A stretch of DNA of 24,674 bases, taken from assembly GCA_002348315.1 (NCBI GenBank), contig DEAW01000007.1, positions 1-24,674 on the forward strand. Reading direction: 5' to 3'. A program made the position numbers and the translations under genes. The notes below the pieces were generated by a model that saw only the letters and a program-made list of their open reading frames with translations, was not told the DNA's origin and made no database searches. The stretch comes from Planctomycetaceae bacterium UBA2972. GTDB lineage: Bacteria > Planctomycetota > Planctomycetia > Pirellulales > Pirellulaceae. Below, in pieces: positions 1 through 8,455 of the stretch (its first letter is position 1; every line of letters begins with the position of its first letter).

Positions 1-36
1 ATTGGACGAGCATGCAGGTAGGGTTGATCGTGTTGT

Positions 37-56
37 GAGGATTCTTAGGAATCCTC
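37..56. repeat. Inverted repeat, 7-bp arms, 6-base loop
   Basis: GAGGATT (37-43) and AATCCTC (50-56) are exact reverse complements around CTTAGG. The + strand has no T-run after it, so it is not a classic terminator. It could be the 3' end hairpin of a gene or RNA lying left of the window, or a protein-binding dyad. Confidence 0.5.
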
Positions 57-72
57 TGACTTTGAGACTAGA

Positions 73-84
73 CCCTCTAGAGGG
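73..84. repeat. Perfect 12-bp palindrome CCCTCTAGAGGG
   Basis: The two halves CCCTCT and AGAGGG are exact reverse complements with no spacer. Because there is no loop it suits a dimeric DNA-binding protein better than an RNA hairpin. It lies about 600 bases before rpoD, so a role in rpoD control is only a guess. Confidence 0.5.
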
Positions 85-210
85 CGTAGTTAAAATTAAC
101 GTCATAATGGTGTCTCAATATCGTCAACAGGGAAGTTGAGTAGAGATGATCAGTGTGACTTTCGGACGACTCGTACGTTTGGCGATTCACCCGAATTGGT
201 CATGACTGAA

Positions 211-231
211 TCCACAAACAAGTTTTGTGGA
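211..231. repeat. Inverted repeat, 8-bp arms, 5-base loop
   Basis: TCCACAAA (211-218) and TTTGTGGA (224-231) are perfect reverse complements around CAAGT. No T-run follows on the + strand. Possible operator or structured leader RNA. Confidence 0.5.
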
Positions 232-692
232 GTAGCAGAGCTGGTTGAACCGTTTGTAATCCTGATCGGGTATTCGGTTTTACAAATGTTGAACTGGACA
301 GAGTTAGCAAGTTGAAACGGCTGAATGTTTTGTTACGAGTCAGCGTAGTTTTCACTGTTAGCTAAATCTGTCAAAGCCTCGACTTGTATCTGCCGCCAAA
401 GCGAACTGATGGTAACATAGCATCATGTTCAATGGTGAGCCGCCGGTGAATTGCCGATGCCACCTTGAGCTTCTCAGCCATCAGATCGACGCTTGACTTT
501 GTCAGCACGCGAGTTTTGGGTTTGCAGCAAACCTGGGGCTGGTTAAATGTCGTCCAGTTTCTGTAGTTTACGGACGGACTACAATGGTAACGACACGGAA
601 CGCTTCTGGTGTTCCAACAACCGATGGTGGATGACATGGACACCGTGTCATTGGTCAAATCCGAGAACAATTAGACAACACAAGAGTAACGT

Positions 693-2243
693 ATGAGCAT
701 ATACGATCCACTTCTTGATGACTTCGAAGAAGATAGTGAAGTAACCGTTTCCCGCGGTATTCAAAAGGATTCCGACAAGAACGGCGAGACGGCGCAGAAG
801 ACGAACGCTAAGAGCACGACGGCAAGTCAGGAAGAACCTGAAGAAGAAGAATTAGCGGAAATAGAGGAACAGGAATCCTGGTCTGACGACCCTGTTCGAA
901 TGTACCTGACTCAGATGGGTGAAATCCCGTTACTTACGCGGGTTGAAGAAATCCGGCTCGCCAAGCGTATTGAAGATACGCGTCGAGCTTTTCGGGCCAA
1001 ACTTTTGGAATCCTATTATGTGTTTCAAATGGCCTTTAAGATTTTGCAACGTGTCCATCTGGGCGAATTACCGTTCGACCGTACGGTCCAGGTGTCCGTG
1101 ACCGATCGACTCGAAAAAGAACAGATCATGGGGCGCATGCCACACAATCTGGATGTCGTCGAGACTCTATTACGTCTGAACAAACGCGACTTCCGAGTCG
1201 CCATTAGCAAGTCCTTCTCGAAAGCGGCTCGTCAGGAAGCCTGGAAGAATCTTGGCCGTCGTCGCCGTCGCTGTGTACGCCTTGTAGAAGAATTGGGACT
1301 GCGTACCCAACGAATTGAACCGATGATCAATACGCTCAATGACTTCAGTGAATGTATTGATAAGCTGTTGGCGGATATTGAAGAAGCCAAAGAGAATAAA
1401 GATCACAATCGTAAGCGTGATTTGTTGTCACAATATCGCAATATCATGCTCGCCATCCAGGAGACTCCAACAAGTCTTCGCAATCGCGTCAAATACCTGA
1501 ACTCGGTTTATGCCGAATATCAACAGGCGAAACGCGAGCTATCGGAAGGAAACTTGCGACTGGTAGTTTCGATCGCTAAGAAATACCGTAACCGTGGTCT
1601 TAGTTTTCTGGATTTGATCCAGGAAGGTAATGCCGGTCTGATGCGAGCGGTTGATAAATTTGAATACCGTCGTGGATTTAAGTTCTGTACTTATGCGACC
1701 TGGTGGATTCGTCAGGCGATTACCCGCGCAGTAGCGGACCAGAGCCGAACCATTCGTATCCCCGTGCACATGGTGGAAACGATGTCGCGAGTACGAAATG
1801 TATCACGACAGCTTGTCCAGGAACTTGGGCGCGAACCAACGCTCGAAGAGACTGCCCGACGAGCAGAAACGACTGTCGAAGAAGCACGCCGAGTACTTGC
1901 GATGAGTCGGTATCCGATCAGCCTTGATCGTCCCGTTGGCAACAGCGAAGACAGTCAGTTTGGTGATTTGCTTCCGGATGGAGATGCTGAAAGCCCGGCC
2001 TCAGGTGCTTCTCAGGAAATGCTGCGGGATCGTATTGGCCGAGTGCTCAAAACATTGAGTTACCGGGAACGAGAAATCATTAAACTGCGTTATGGATTGG
2101 GCGACGGTTACAGCTATACGCTGGAAGAAGTTGGACACATCTTCAAAGTGACGCGTGAACGAATTCGTCAGATTGAAGCCAAAGCTGTTCGCAAGCTTCA
2201 ACAGCCCAGCCGCAGCCAGGAACTCGTTGGCTTCCTCGACTAA
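693..2243 (+). CDS. rpoD: Primary RNA polymerase sigma factor (RpoD/SigA), 516 aa
   Basis: This is the housekeeping sigma-70 subunit that directs RNA polymerase to promoters. After an acidic N-terminal stretch (about residues 47-60), region 1.2 is visible at about 65-95 (DDPVRMYLTQMGEIPLLT). Region 2 follows at about 285-355, with NLRLVVSIAKKY, DLIQEGNAGLMRAVDKFEY, CTYATWWIRQAI and RTIRIPVHM. Region 3 comes next, and region 4 from about 453 to the end carries LSYREREIIKLRYGLGD and the VTRERIRQIEAKAVRKL recognition helix. Residues about 100-280 form a long, basic, weakly conserved block where E. coli RpoD has its non-conserved insert. Region 2.3 reads FKFCTYATWW, with Cys where E. coli has Ser. 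The ATG follows AAGAG at 6-base spacing. The gene stands alone, with a hairpin terminator just after it. I am sure of the family and nearly sure it is the primary sigma factor, because regions 1.2 to 4 are complete. Confidence 0.97.
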   Translation: MSIYDPLLDDFEEDSEVTVSRGIQKDSDKNGETAQKTNAKSTTASQEEPEEEELAEIEEQESWSDDPVRMYLTQMGEIPLLTRVEEIRLAKRIEDTRRAFRAKLLESYYVFQMAFKILQRVHLGELPFDRTVQVSVTDRLEKEQIMGRMPHNLDVVETLLRLNKRDFRVAISKSFSKAARQEAWKNLGRRRRRCVRLVEELGLRTQRIEPMINTLNDFSECIDKLLADIEEAKENKDHNRKRDLLSQYRNIMLAIQETPTSLRNRVKYLNSVYAEYQQAKRELSEGNLRLVVSIAKKYRNRGLSFLDLIQEGNAGLMRAVDKFEYRRGFKFCTYATWWIRQAITRAVADQSRTIRIPVHMVETMSRVRNVSRQLVQELGREPTLEETARRAETTVEEARRVLAMSRYPISLDRPVGNSEDSQFGDLLPDGDAESPASGASQEMLRDRIGRVLKTLSYREREIIKLRYGLGDGYSYTLEEVGHIFKVTRERIRQIEAKAVRKLQQPSRSQELVGFLD

Positions 2244-2267
2244 CGTTCGGCTAGCCAATTAAATTAC

Positions 2268-2300
2268 AACGTGAGGTGATTCAGCCACCTCACGTTTTTT
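2268..2300 (+). terminator. Rho-independent terminator after rpoD
   Basis: CGTGAGGTG (2270-2278) pairs exactly with CACCTCACG (2286-2294) around a 7-base loop, followed at once by TTTTTT (2295-2300). The stem can extend by A-T pairs into the T-run. It sits 24 bases after the rpoD stop and before the end of the converging minus-strand operon. It may also stop minus-strand transcripts, though the U-tract on that side is poorer. Confidence 0.9.
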
Positions 2301-2329
2301 ATGCGCAGCCACTTTTAGGTCATCTTCGT

Positions 2330-3784
2330 CTACAGCGACTTGCCCACCAGTCGTCCACTGGTCATTGCCCAGGCAATGTGACAGCCATGGCTCCACAGAA
2401 TCATTCCATTGAGCCCGCATTGACCGATGGCGAATAATCCGGGAATGACCTTGTCGTGGCGGTCCATCACCTGAAACGCCTGGTTTATCACGGCACTCCC
2501 TTCGGTCGTGGTGAAATAGGATTTGACCGGCCCCAGAATTACCCACGGCCCCTGATCGCCGGACTCAAACGCCTGCTCGGCAGTCGCCTTTAGATTCTCG
2601 TAAGGTAGCGTTACGAGTGAGGCGAGATCGAGGAGGTTGTCAGCCCGATAACTAATATCGGGTCGCAATCGCAAATAATCGTCAACATAGGCATAAGCAA
2701 TGTCGGGAGCTGTCGAAATGAAATGAGGCCAATTGGAAAACTGCTGAGTCTGAGCGGGGCCTAAGAGGATAAAAGCCTGCCCTTCCGGCTGATTGGAAAC
2801 GTCCAGATTACGTGACTGGACGCAGGTTTCATCACAGAATCGCTGCCCGTTATGATTGACCAAAATGGCACCTTCATCGAACAGAGAACTCTCCGGATGC
2901 TGCCAGGTTACTAAGAGTCGCTTGATTATTTTCTTAAAGATCCAGTCAGGCAAACAACGGGTGAGTAAAGCCTGTATGGCAGCCAAAGGACCGCTTACCG
3001 GCAACCATTGCTGAAAGGGTCGTACCGACGTGGAAATGAATCGAAGTTCAGGGCCATACGTCACATCCATATTCACTAGATTTGCCCCGGCCTGTTCTGC
3101 CAGTAGATGCCCCAACCCGCAGGCATGGGGGTTAATTCCTTCAATCTTTTCGTAGCCGGGTCCCTTAAAACGCTTAATTAATTCAGGGTTATTGGCGTAG
3201 TCCCCGGTCGCTAGTACGACTCCCCGATCAGCAAATAATTGATGTCGCTTGCCGTCCTGACTTTGATATTCAACTCCCAGAACCCGTCCGGACTCGATAA
3301 GCAGTTCGGTTACGGTCGAGTGAGTTTGGATTCGGGCGTTAACTTTTCGAGCGGCCAACTGCAGTTTCGCGACGTAAGCCTTGGCGCCGGGGATTACATT
3401 GTGCATGCGTGGCTGTGAGTTGGGTGGCTCAGGGGCCGGGCCAACGAATTTCACTCCGTGCGACTGTAACCATTCCAGAGTCTCGGCGGCATGTTCCGTA
3501 AAGAATTCACGAGCCCGTGCGTTGTTTCGCTTTTCAATTTCTTTTGGTGCAAAATTGGCAAGATCGACGGCATGTTGCGATGACGAATCACGAACCCCGG
3601 CTTTCCGTTGATGCTCGGTTTCAGCAGCAGTAAAAGAGCCTACGGCAATTCCGGTCGTGCCACCGGTTTGAGGGCAGGCTTCGAGCACAATCGTTTTGAG
3701 TCCCTGTTCACCACAAGAGACCGCAGCAGCCAATCCGCTTCCGCCTGCACCTACAATGATCACGTCCACGTGGTTGGAACCCAT
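2330..3784 (-). CDS. FAD-dependent oxidoreductase, fumarate reductase flavoprotein/ketosteroid dehydrogenase type (FAD_binding_2), 484 aa
   Basis: A flavoprotein of the FAD_binding_2 family (fumarate reductase, 3-ketosteroid dehydrogenase, urocanate reductase). The N-terminal Rossmann dinucleotide fold is clear at residues 7-37: VDVIIVGAGGSGLAAAVSCG with GxGxxG, ending in VLEA. TGGTTGIAVGSF follows the fold. The mid-region GVVLATGDYANN is the usual second FAD-contacting strand, and the C-terminal GLFAIGQCGLNGMI...SHGCHIAWAMTSGRLVG is the closing FAD motif. There is no signal peptide or Tat motif, so it is probably cytoplasmic. The substrate cannot be read from the sequence. It is the last gene of the aroE-bioD-glnE unit: glnE ends 5 bases before its ATG, which argues for co-transcription or coupling. 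A role in nitrogen or aromatic metabolism would be inferred from neighbours only. Confidence 0.85.
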   Translation of the reverse strand: MGSNHVDVIIVGAGGSGLAAAVSCGEQGLKTIVLEACPQTGGTTGIAVGSFTAAETEHQRKAGVRDSSSQHAVDLANFAPKEIEKRNNARAREFFTEHAAETLEWLQSHGVKFVGPAPEPPNSQPRMHNVIPGAKAYVAKLQLAARKVNARIQTHSTVTELLIESGRVLGVEYQSQDGKRHQLFADRGVVLATGDYANNPELIKRFKGPGYEKIEGINPHACGLGHLLAEQAGANLVNMDVTYGPELRFISTSVRPFQQWLPVSGPLAAIQALLTRCLPDWIFKKIIKRLLVTWQHPESSLFDEGAILVNHNGQRFCDETCVQSRNLDVSNQPEGQAFILLGPAQTQQFSNWPHFISTAPDIAYAYVDDYLRLRPDISYRADNLLDLASLVTLPYENLKATAEQAFESGDQGPWVILGPVKSYFTTTEGSAVINQAFQVMDRHDKVIPGLFAIGQCGLNGMILWSHGCHIAWAMTSGRLVGKSL

Positions 3785-3789
3785 GCACT

Positions 3790-6700
3790 TTATCTCTTGA
3801 AAATCTTTTCGAATCGCTGGCGGTTATCCTGTCGGTAACGTCGGCAGACGGTCACCAGAGACTGAGGGCTTTCGTAGCCCAGCAAGGAGGCCAGTTTTTC
3901 AAGCTCCAGCTCTTCGCTGGGTAAATCATGTCGATGCGTAGTGTCCATCAATCTCAGGCCGGATTCGACTCGCCGTAAAAACACATAAGACTTTGCTAAG
4001 GCCGTGGCGTCCTCTTCGGCCAGCAAGCCGTGTTCACACAGAGTTTCCAGCGCCTCTACCGTTCCTGTCTGTTCAATTGTGTGGGTTTGCCCATGGAGTA
4101 AATGCAGCATTTGCACGATGGTTTCCACATCCATCGTGCCTCCTTGAAATCGTTTTAAGTTACGGTCGGTCGCCCCTGTTTCGGATTCGATTCTTGTTTG
4201 ATAGATATCGGTTTTTAAGTTTGACCTGTCCTGTAAGTTTTGGATTGCCGATGAGATAACACTTCGCGTTCGTTGTTTGCCGGTGTCGGAGCCAAGCAGG
4301 ATTCGAGCTTTGCAGAGGCCCATGGTTTGCCATAAAGGGACCTTAGCGGTTTGGAGGTAGGTTTCATAGTCATCGATCGAGATAGCCAGAGGAGCGTGTT
4401 GTTGAGTCGCTCGCAGTTTGCTGTCCATATCAAACAAACGGCCATGGGGGCGAGTACGGGTTACTGTTTGCAAAATCCGCTTTGCGAGTTCATTGAAAAA
4501 GTGGTGGTTGGAAGTTTGACGGATCTTGTGATTCCGTCTCAACGGCTGAGTGGTTCCTGCACCTTCATATAAAAAGATGATGTCCACATCACTATGGAAA
4601 TTTGGTTCCTGTCCGCCAAGCTTGCCCAAACCTACCATCACCAGCGAAGCGACCGCGCCGTCCTGTTTCCCACCTTCTATGGTCGGCTGGCCATGTTTCT
4701 CAACCAACTGTTGGTAGAGCTCATGGGCAATTTCCTGAAGGCAAATGTCAATGATGTCTGAGAGTGCCTTGTGTGAGTCAGCCAGAGAGTCTTTTCCCAG
4801 AATTTCACGTACACCAACTCGAAGATGTTGAGCATGCTTGAATGCTAACAGCACATCGATCAATTCCTGTCCTTCGATGTGAGCGCCTTTGACGAGCTCT
4901 GACATCACGCGTTGTAGAGACTGTTTGGTGGGAAGATGATCAAGAATTAGACAATCCAGTAACTCATCAATCATCCCTGGATAACTTGTCAGGATCGTAA
5001 TGAGATAGGGGCTGTTGGAACAGAGTTGAACATACAAATTGAGCGTGGCAGGATTCACTTGAAACATTTCCCAGAGCACGCCTTTTCCTCCCAGTGAATC
5101 ACTAACAGTACTGAGGTTGGCCAGAGTCATATCCGGATCAGGCGTTTGGGCGATGGCTTCCAGCAGACGTGGCGCAATCAATGCCAGGAAATGTCGACAG
5201 CGGCGAGTCGAGAGAAAGGGAATGCGTTCCGTCGCTAAGTCGATTAGGTACTGATGGCTGGAATGGACATCTCTAAAGTTGTGTTTGCCGAGGACTTCGG
5301 CGAGCATTTCCTCGCTTGGATCAGGGTTTAGAATCAAATCAACTTCAGGCTCAGTCTCCTGATCATCATCGAATGCCGACTCGAGTAGACGTTCCAGAAC
5401 TTGTTGACTGACTTTTAGTCTGTGGGTCGTGTCATTGACTAGTTTTTCGATGGCGGTTTTATCGTCGTAACCCAAGCTCTGAGCCAGAGCGATTCGATCG
5501 CGCGACGAATGAGGAATCGACGTCGCACCCACCTCATTGAGAATCTGCAGTCGATGATGCAGACGTTTGAGTTCCAGATAGGAATCCCGCAGTACATTGG
5601 ATTCTTCCTGAGACAGCAGACCGGCTTTGTGTAATTGGTAAATGGCAGGCAAAGTACCTCGGACTCGAATCTTTTTGAAATTTCCTCCGTTGATCAATTG
5701 CAGGAACTGGACGATGAAGTTTATCTCATGGATGCCTCCGGCCGCGTGTACGACATCGAGTTCAGGTGATTCTTCCCAGCGATGCAAACGACGCTTCTGC
5801 GCTTTGATGCCGGTAATATCTGCACGGTTAAGGTACCGTCGGTAGATCCACTTCTCCATGTGATTCAAAAAGCGTTGTCCGATTTGATGGTCACCTGCGA
5901 CCGGTCGGGCATTAATTAACTCCTGCCGCTGCCAGGTTCGTCCGGAGAAATCCAGAAAACGTATGGCATCATTGATATGAGTACCACCCGATTGAGGTTG
6001 CGTAGATAACTGAAAGCCAAGATCAATATCTAGTAGTTTCAGACCACTCGGCAGCGTAAGAAAACTGATGGTGTCATTGAGAATGGACGCATAGATCTGT
6101 TCATTCAGAGCCTCATCCACGGGCTGATAGATTAGAAACACCTTGAGTGTTGTTCCATAGCTCAATTGACTACCAGCCAAATCGCCCAACGCGATCAGGG
6201 AGAATGGTAACTCTGCAGCCGACTCTGCATTGAGCCTGTTTTTACGGATGGATTTTTGAGCTGCCAGTTCGACGGCGCTGCGGAGCAATGCTTCGCACAA
6301 AATACTGGTTTGATTGGCAACCACATCTGCAGAATGATCGACAACTAAGTCACCGTAGGCGATACGCAGCAATTCGCGATTGCGAATACGTTCGATTTGT
6401 TCGGAAATATCCGGATCCGCAGCGATACTTAAGACTTCTGACTGAATTTCGTCGAGCAATATTCTTCGATCGACAGGTTGCCCATCGGTCATTCGTAAAA
6501 GGTCGTAGCCTTCCGGATCCTGAATCAACAATTCTGCAATTTGACGACTCGCCGAAAACATCACCAGTAGTGTCCGCAACGCTTCATGATCTCGTTCCCA
6601 GAGGGATCCCAATGCGATCGGATTTCGTGAATGGGTGGCAAACGTAGCCAGATAAGCCAAAGCCTGATCCGGCTTGGGAACGTCCGGTAAAGCCTGTTCG

Positions 6701-6864
6701 AGTTGACTGGCAGTGATGGCAACCAGGTCGAGTGTCATACCGGATTCCGCGATGGCAGTCAGCGCATCGTGTGCCTGCCGCATGTCGTGTAGTCCCAGGG
6801 ATTCAAACCATTGCCTGGCTACCGTGGGAGATTCGAGAATCTGAAGGATTTGCTCGCTATCCAT
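3790..6864 (-). CDS. glnE: Divergent GlnE: glutamine synthetase adenylyltransferase/adenylyl-removing enzyme, 1024 aa
   Basis: GlnE controls glutamine synthetase by adding (C-terminal domain) and removing (N-terminal domain) AMP under PII control. Both halves of the duplicated fold are visible. The C-terminal half has GLGKLGGQEPNFHSDVDIIF with Asp759/Asp761 and the third carboxylate Glu914 in GGTMDVETIVQ. The N-terminal half keeps the scaffold: ERDHEALRTLLVMFSASRQIAELL near 90-115, WQRQELINARPVAGD and a GGIHEINFIVQ element. However, its metal motif reads ALGDLAGSQLSYGTTLKVFL, with Thr239 and Lys241 in place of the two aspartates, Asn382 in place of the third carboxylate, and no RLRP motif. 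The length is slightly above the E. coli enzyme (about 946 aa). It starts 36 bases after bioD ends and is followed 5 bases on by the FAD oxidoreductase. No glnA or glnB lies in the window. Family assignment is firm; full bifunctionality is doubtful. Confidence 0.93.
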   Translation of the reverse strand: MDSEQILQILESPTVARQWFESLGLHDMRQAHDALTAIAESGMTLDLVAITASQLEQALPDVPKPDQALAYLATFATHSRNPIALGSLWERDHEALRTLLVMFSASRQIAELLIQDPEGYDLLRMTDGQPVDRRILLDEIQSEVLSIAADPDISEQIERIRNRELLRIAYGDLVVDHSADVVANQTSILCEALLRSAVELAAQKSIRKNRLNAESAAELPFSLIALGDLAGSQLSYGTTLKVFLIYQPVDEALNEQIYASILNDTISFLTLPSGLKLLDIDLGFQLSTQPQSGGTHINDAIRFLDFSGRTWQRQELINARPVAGDHQIGQRFLNHMEKWIYRRYLNRADITGIKAQKRRLHRWEESPELDVVHAAGGIHEINFIVQFLQLINGGNFKKIRVRGTLPAIYQLHKAGLLSQEESNVLRDSYLELKRLHHRLQILNEVGATSIPHSSRDRIALAQSLGYDDKTAIEKLVNDTTHRLKVSQQVLERLLESAFDDDQETEPEVDLILNPDPSEEMLAEVLGKHNFRDVHSSHQYLIDLATERIPFLSTRRCRHFLALIAPRLLEAIAQTPDPDMTLANLSTVSDSLGGKGVLWEMFQVNPATLNLYVQLCSNSPYLITILTSYPGMIDELLDCLILDHLPTKQSLQRVMSELVKGAHIEGQELIDVLLAFKHAQHLRVGVREILGKDSLADSHKALSDIIDICLQEIAHELYQQLVEKHGQPTIEGGKQDGAVASLVMVGLGKLGGQEPNFHSDVDIIFLYEGAGTTQPLRRNHKIRQTSNHHFFNELAKRILQTVTRTRPHGRLFDMDSKLRATQQHAPLAISIDDYETYLQTAKVPLWQTMGLCKARILLGSDTGKQRTRSVISSAIQNLQDRSNLKTDIYQTRIESETGATDRNLKRFQGGTMDVETIVQMLHLLHGQTHTIEQTGTVEALETLCEHGLLAEEDATALAKSYVFLRRVESGLRLMDTTHRHDLPSEELELEKLASLLGYESPQSLVTVCRRYRQDNRQRFEKIFKR

Positions 6865-6900
6865 GTCCCTAGTTTATCACGCTGAGACACGATGCGACAA

Positions 6901-7599
6901 TTATGGATTCAGGCACTGTAGCGCCAGATCAACCCAGTCGATTTTTTCACTTAATCCCTGGCCGTAGTCCACTGTGGCCAGGATGGAGGGGATGCAGCAA
7001 CGGGCAATTTCTGAAGGATTGGTTGTCAGACTGATATCCTCTTTGGTCACCGGCTGAACATTATTCACAATCATTCCGGCGATCGGAATCCCATCCTCAT
7101 AAGAGGCTGCTGTTATCAACGTTTGCAAAGTATGGTTAATACACCCAAGTTTGTTGGCTACCACAACGACCAGCGGGAATCCAAACTCGTAGGCTAAATC
7201 GGCTACAAAATCGTCGTCGCTGATTGGAGCCATTAAGCCGCCTGCTCCTTCTACGATGATAAAATCCGAATGCTCACGCCAATATTCAATACCGGACACG
7301 AGCCGTTGCCGATCGATTTCTTTTCCTTCCGCTCGGGCGGAAATATGCGGAGCGAGAGGAGCCTGAAACATTTGTGGACACACGTGGTCGACCGTGGCAG
7401 GTTTTCCTGCTGCCTGCCACAACGCGTCGGCATCTTCACTGAAGAGATTGCCATCGCCCTGGGGAATACACCCGCTGGCTGCAGGCTTATAGACGCCCAC
7501 ATTAACTCCCTCGGCCAATAGCTGTTTTGCAATTAGCGCAGAGACATAAGTTTTGCCGACTTCAGTGTCAGTACCTGTAACAAAAATGCCTGGTGTCAT
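6901..7599 (-). CDS. bioD: Dethiobiotin synthetase (BioD), 232 aa
   Basis: BioD closes the ureido ring of dethiobiotin from 7,8-diaminopelargonic acid, CO2 and ATP, the penultimate step of biotin synthesis, in the cytoplasm. The P-loop is at the N-terminus (FVTGTDTEVGKT, residues 6-17), followed by the substrate-lysine motif YKPAASGC, the Mg/ATP motif VEGAGGLMAPI, and MIVNNVQP in the nucleotide-base region. The open frame extends 29 codons upstream into aroE. I chose the ATG at 7599 because the P-loop then falls where it does in the family, the length becomes normal (225-240 aa), and the gene begins 7 bases after the aroE stop. No strong Shine-Dalgarno precedes it, consistent with translational coupling to aroE. 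No other bio genes are in the window. Confidence 0.93.
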   Translation of the reverse strand: MTPGIFVTGTDTEVGKTYVSALIAKQLLAEGVNVGVYKPAASGCIPQGDGNLFSEDADALWQAAGKPATVDHVCPQMFQAPLAPHISARAEGKEIDRQRLVSGIEYWREHSDFIIVEGAGGLMAPISDDDFVADLAYEFGFPLVVVVANKLGCINHTLQTLITAASYEDGIPIAGMIVNNVQPVTKEDISLTTNPSEIARCCIPSILATVDYGQGLSEKIDWVDLALQCLNP

Positions 7600-7606
7600 A
7601 GAAGGT

Positions 7607-8455
7607 TCAGATTTCCAGATACTCTTCGAGCGCTTCTCGCATGACGGCTGGATTTGGGTCCACGCCCGTCCAGATCTTAAACCCAATCACGGCCTGATTG
7701 ACGAGCATTCCCAATCCGTCGAGGATTCGGCAATCATGAGCCTGCGAGTCCCGTAGTAGCCGTGTCATCGGTGGGTTAAAGACCACATCAGCCACGACCA
7801 TATCGGAATTCAGTGTTTCAACATCCAGTGGGACGCGGGCCTCCGCATCGCCCAGACCGATTGAGGTGGCGTTGATAACAACATTGACGTCGTCATCCAC
7901 TTCATAATCACCATCGAGAATATTGAGAGTTGCTTCGACGCCATCGATGTTATTTAGGACGTCAACCAGTTCCTGGCCGCGTGATTCAGTACGATTCACG
8001 ATGGTAATATCAGTGACTCCGTGTAATCCCAGTTCGACGGAAATCGCCCGGGCAGCACCACCTGCACCCAGGATCACCACTTTCTGACCAGCAGGTTCCA
8101 CGAGTGTTTTTAATGATTGAACGAATCCTTTGCCATCGGTGTTCTCGCCAATGAGCTGGCCATCAACAACATTGACACAATTCACGGCACCCATGCGTTC
8201 GGCAGCTTCACTTAAACCGTCGAGATATTGAATCACTTCAACTTTGTGCGGAATCGTGAAATTTCCACCTCGAAGACCCATCGCTCGAAATCCAGCCATC
8301 GCGTCCTTGAGATTTTCTGCAGGTACTTCCAGCGTGAGATAACGCCAGTCGAGTTCACAATCTGCGAAGCATCGTTCCATCATGAATTGCGTGGGATTCC
8401 CGGCGACCGGTTGGCCCATACACGATACGAGATCCTGAATTGGTTTGTCTGCCAC
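7607..8455 (-). CDS. aroE: Shikimate dehydrogenase (AroE), 282 aa, GTG start
   Basis: AroE reduces 3-dehydroshikimate to shikimate with NADPH in the chorismate pathway. The catalytic lysine is in GGNFTIPHKVEV and the partner aspartate in GENTDGKGF. The NADP-binding loop is ILGAGGAARAIS, followed by the phosphate-binding NRTESRG, and the C-terminal region GLGMLVNQAVIGFKIWTG is typical. The N-terminal shikimate-binding loop reads GQPVAGNPTQFMME where most AroE proteins have HSxSP, so the two substrate-contacting serines appear replaced by Asn and Thr. The frame could start at 8536 (an ATG, 309 aa), but that adds a tail without family likeness. GTG at 8455 has AAGGA 8 bases upstream and gives normal length. 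It heads the aroE-bioD-glnE-FAD oxidoreductase unit. Confidence 0.93.
   Translation of the reverse strand: MADKPIQDLVSCMGQPVAGNPTQFMMERCFADCELDWRYLTLEVPAENLKDAMAGFRAMGLRGGNFTIPHKVEVIQYLDGLSEAAERMGAVNCVNVVDGQLIGENTDGKGFVQSLKTLVEPAGQKVVILGAGGAARAISVELGLHGVTDITIVNRTESRGQELVDVLNNIDGVEATLNILDGDYEVDDDVNVVINATSIGLGDAEARVPLDVETLNSDMVVADVVFNPPMTRLLRDSQAHDCRILDGLGMLVNQAVIGFKIWTGVDPNPAVMREALEEYLEI

Larger units (their letters stand above)
1..692. other. Long non-coding region upstream of rpoD
   Basis: Nearly 700 bases without a convincing gene. No reading frame here has planctomycete-like protein character, and no tRNA or rRNA was recognised by eye. It holds three short perfect inverted repeats (37-56, 73-84, 211-231), listed separately. 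A TACAAT hexamer at 580-585 resembles a -10 box but has no good -35, so I do not call a promoter. A 99-codon minus-strand frame at 371-670 begins with TTG and resembles nothing I know. The region probably carries the rpoD promoter and leader, and may hold an untranslated RNA; neither is shown directly. Confidence 0.6.

Noticed and set aside
211..260. Possible tRNA in the stem-loop and GGTTGAACC-like area
   Set aside because: No cloverleaf can be completed: there is no proper T-loop GTTCGA, no matching acceptor arms and no anticodon arm.
371..670. 99-codon minus-strand frame in the rpoD leader
   Set aside because: TTG start, no Shine-Dalgarno and no recognisable motif; it lies in a region that looks non-coding. 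Kept only as a remote possibility.
6288..6647. 119-codon plus-strand frame inside glnE
   Set aside because: It is antisense to a clear GlnE coding region and has no protein-family features.
7600..7686. 29-codon N-terminal extension of BioD overlapping aroE
   Set aside because: It would place the P-loop far from the N-terminus, unlike the family, and the extra residues come from the aroE coding sequence in another frame.
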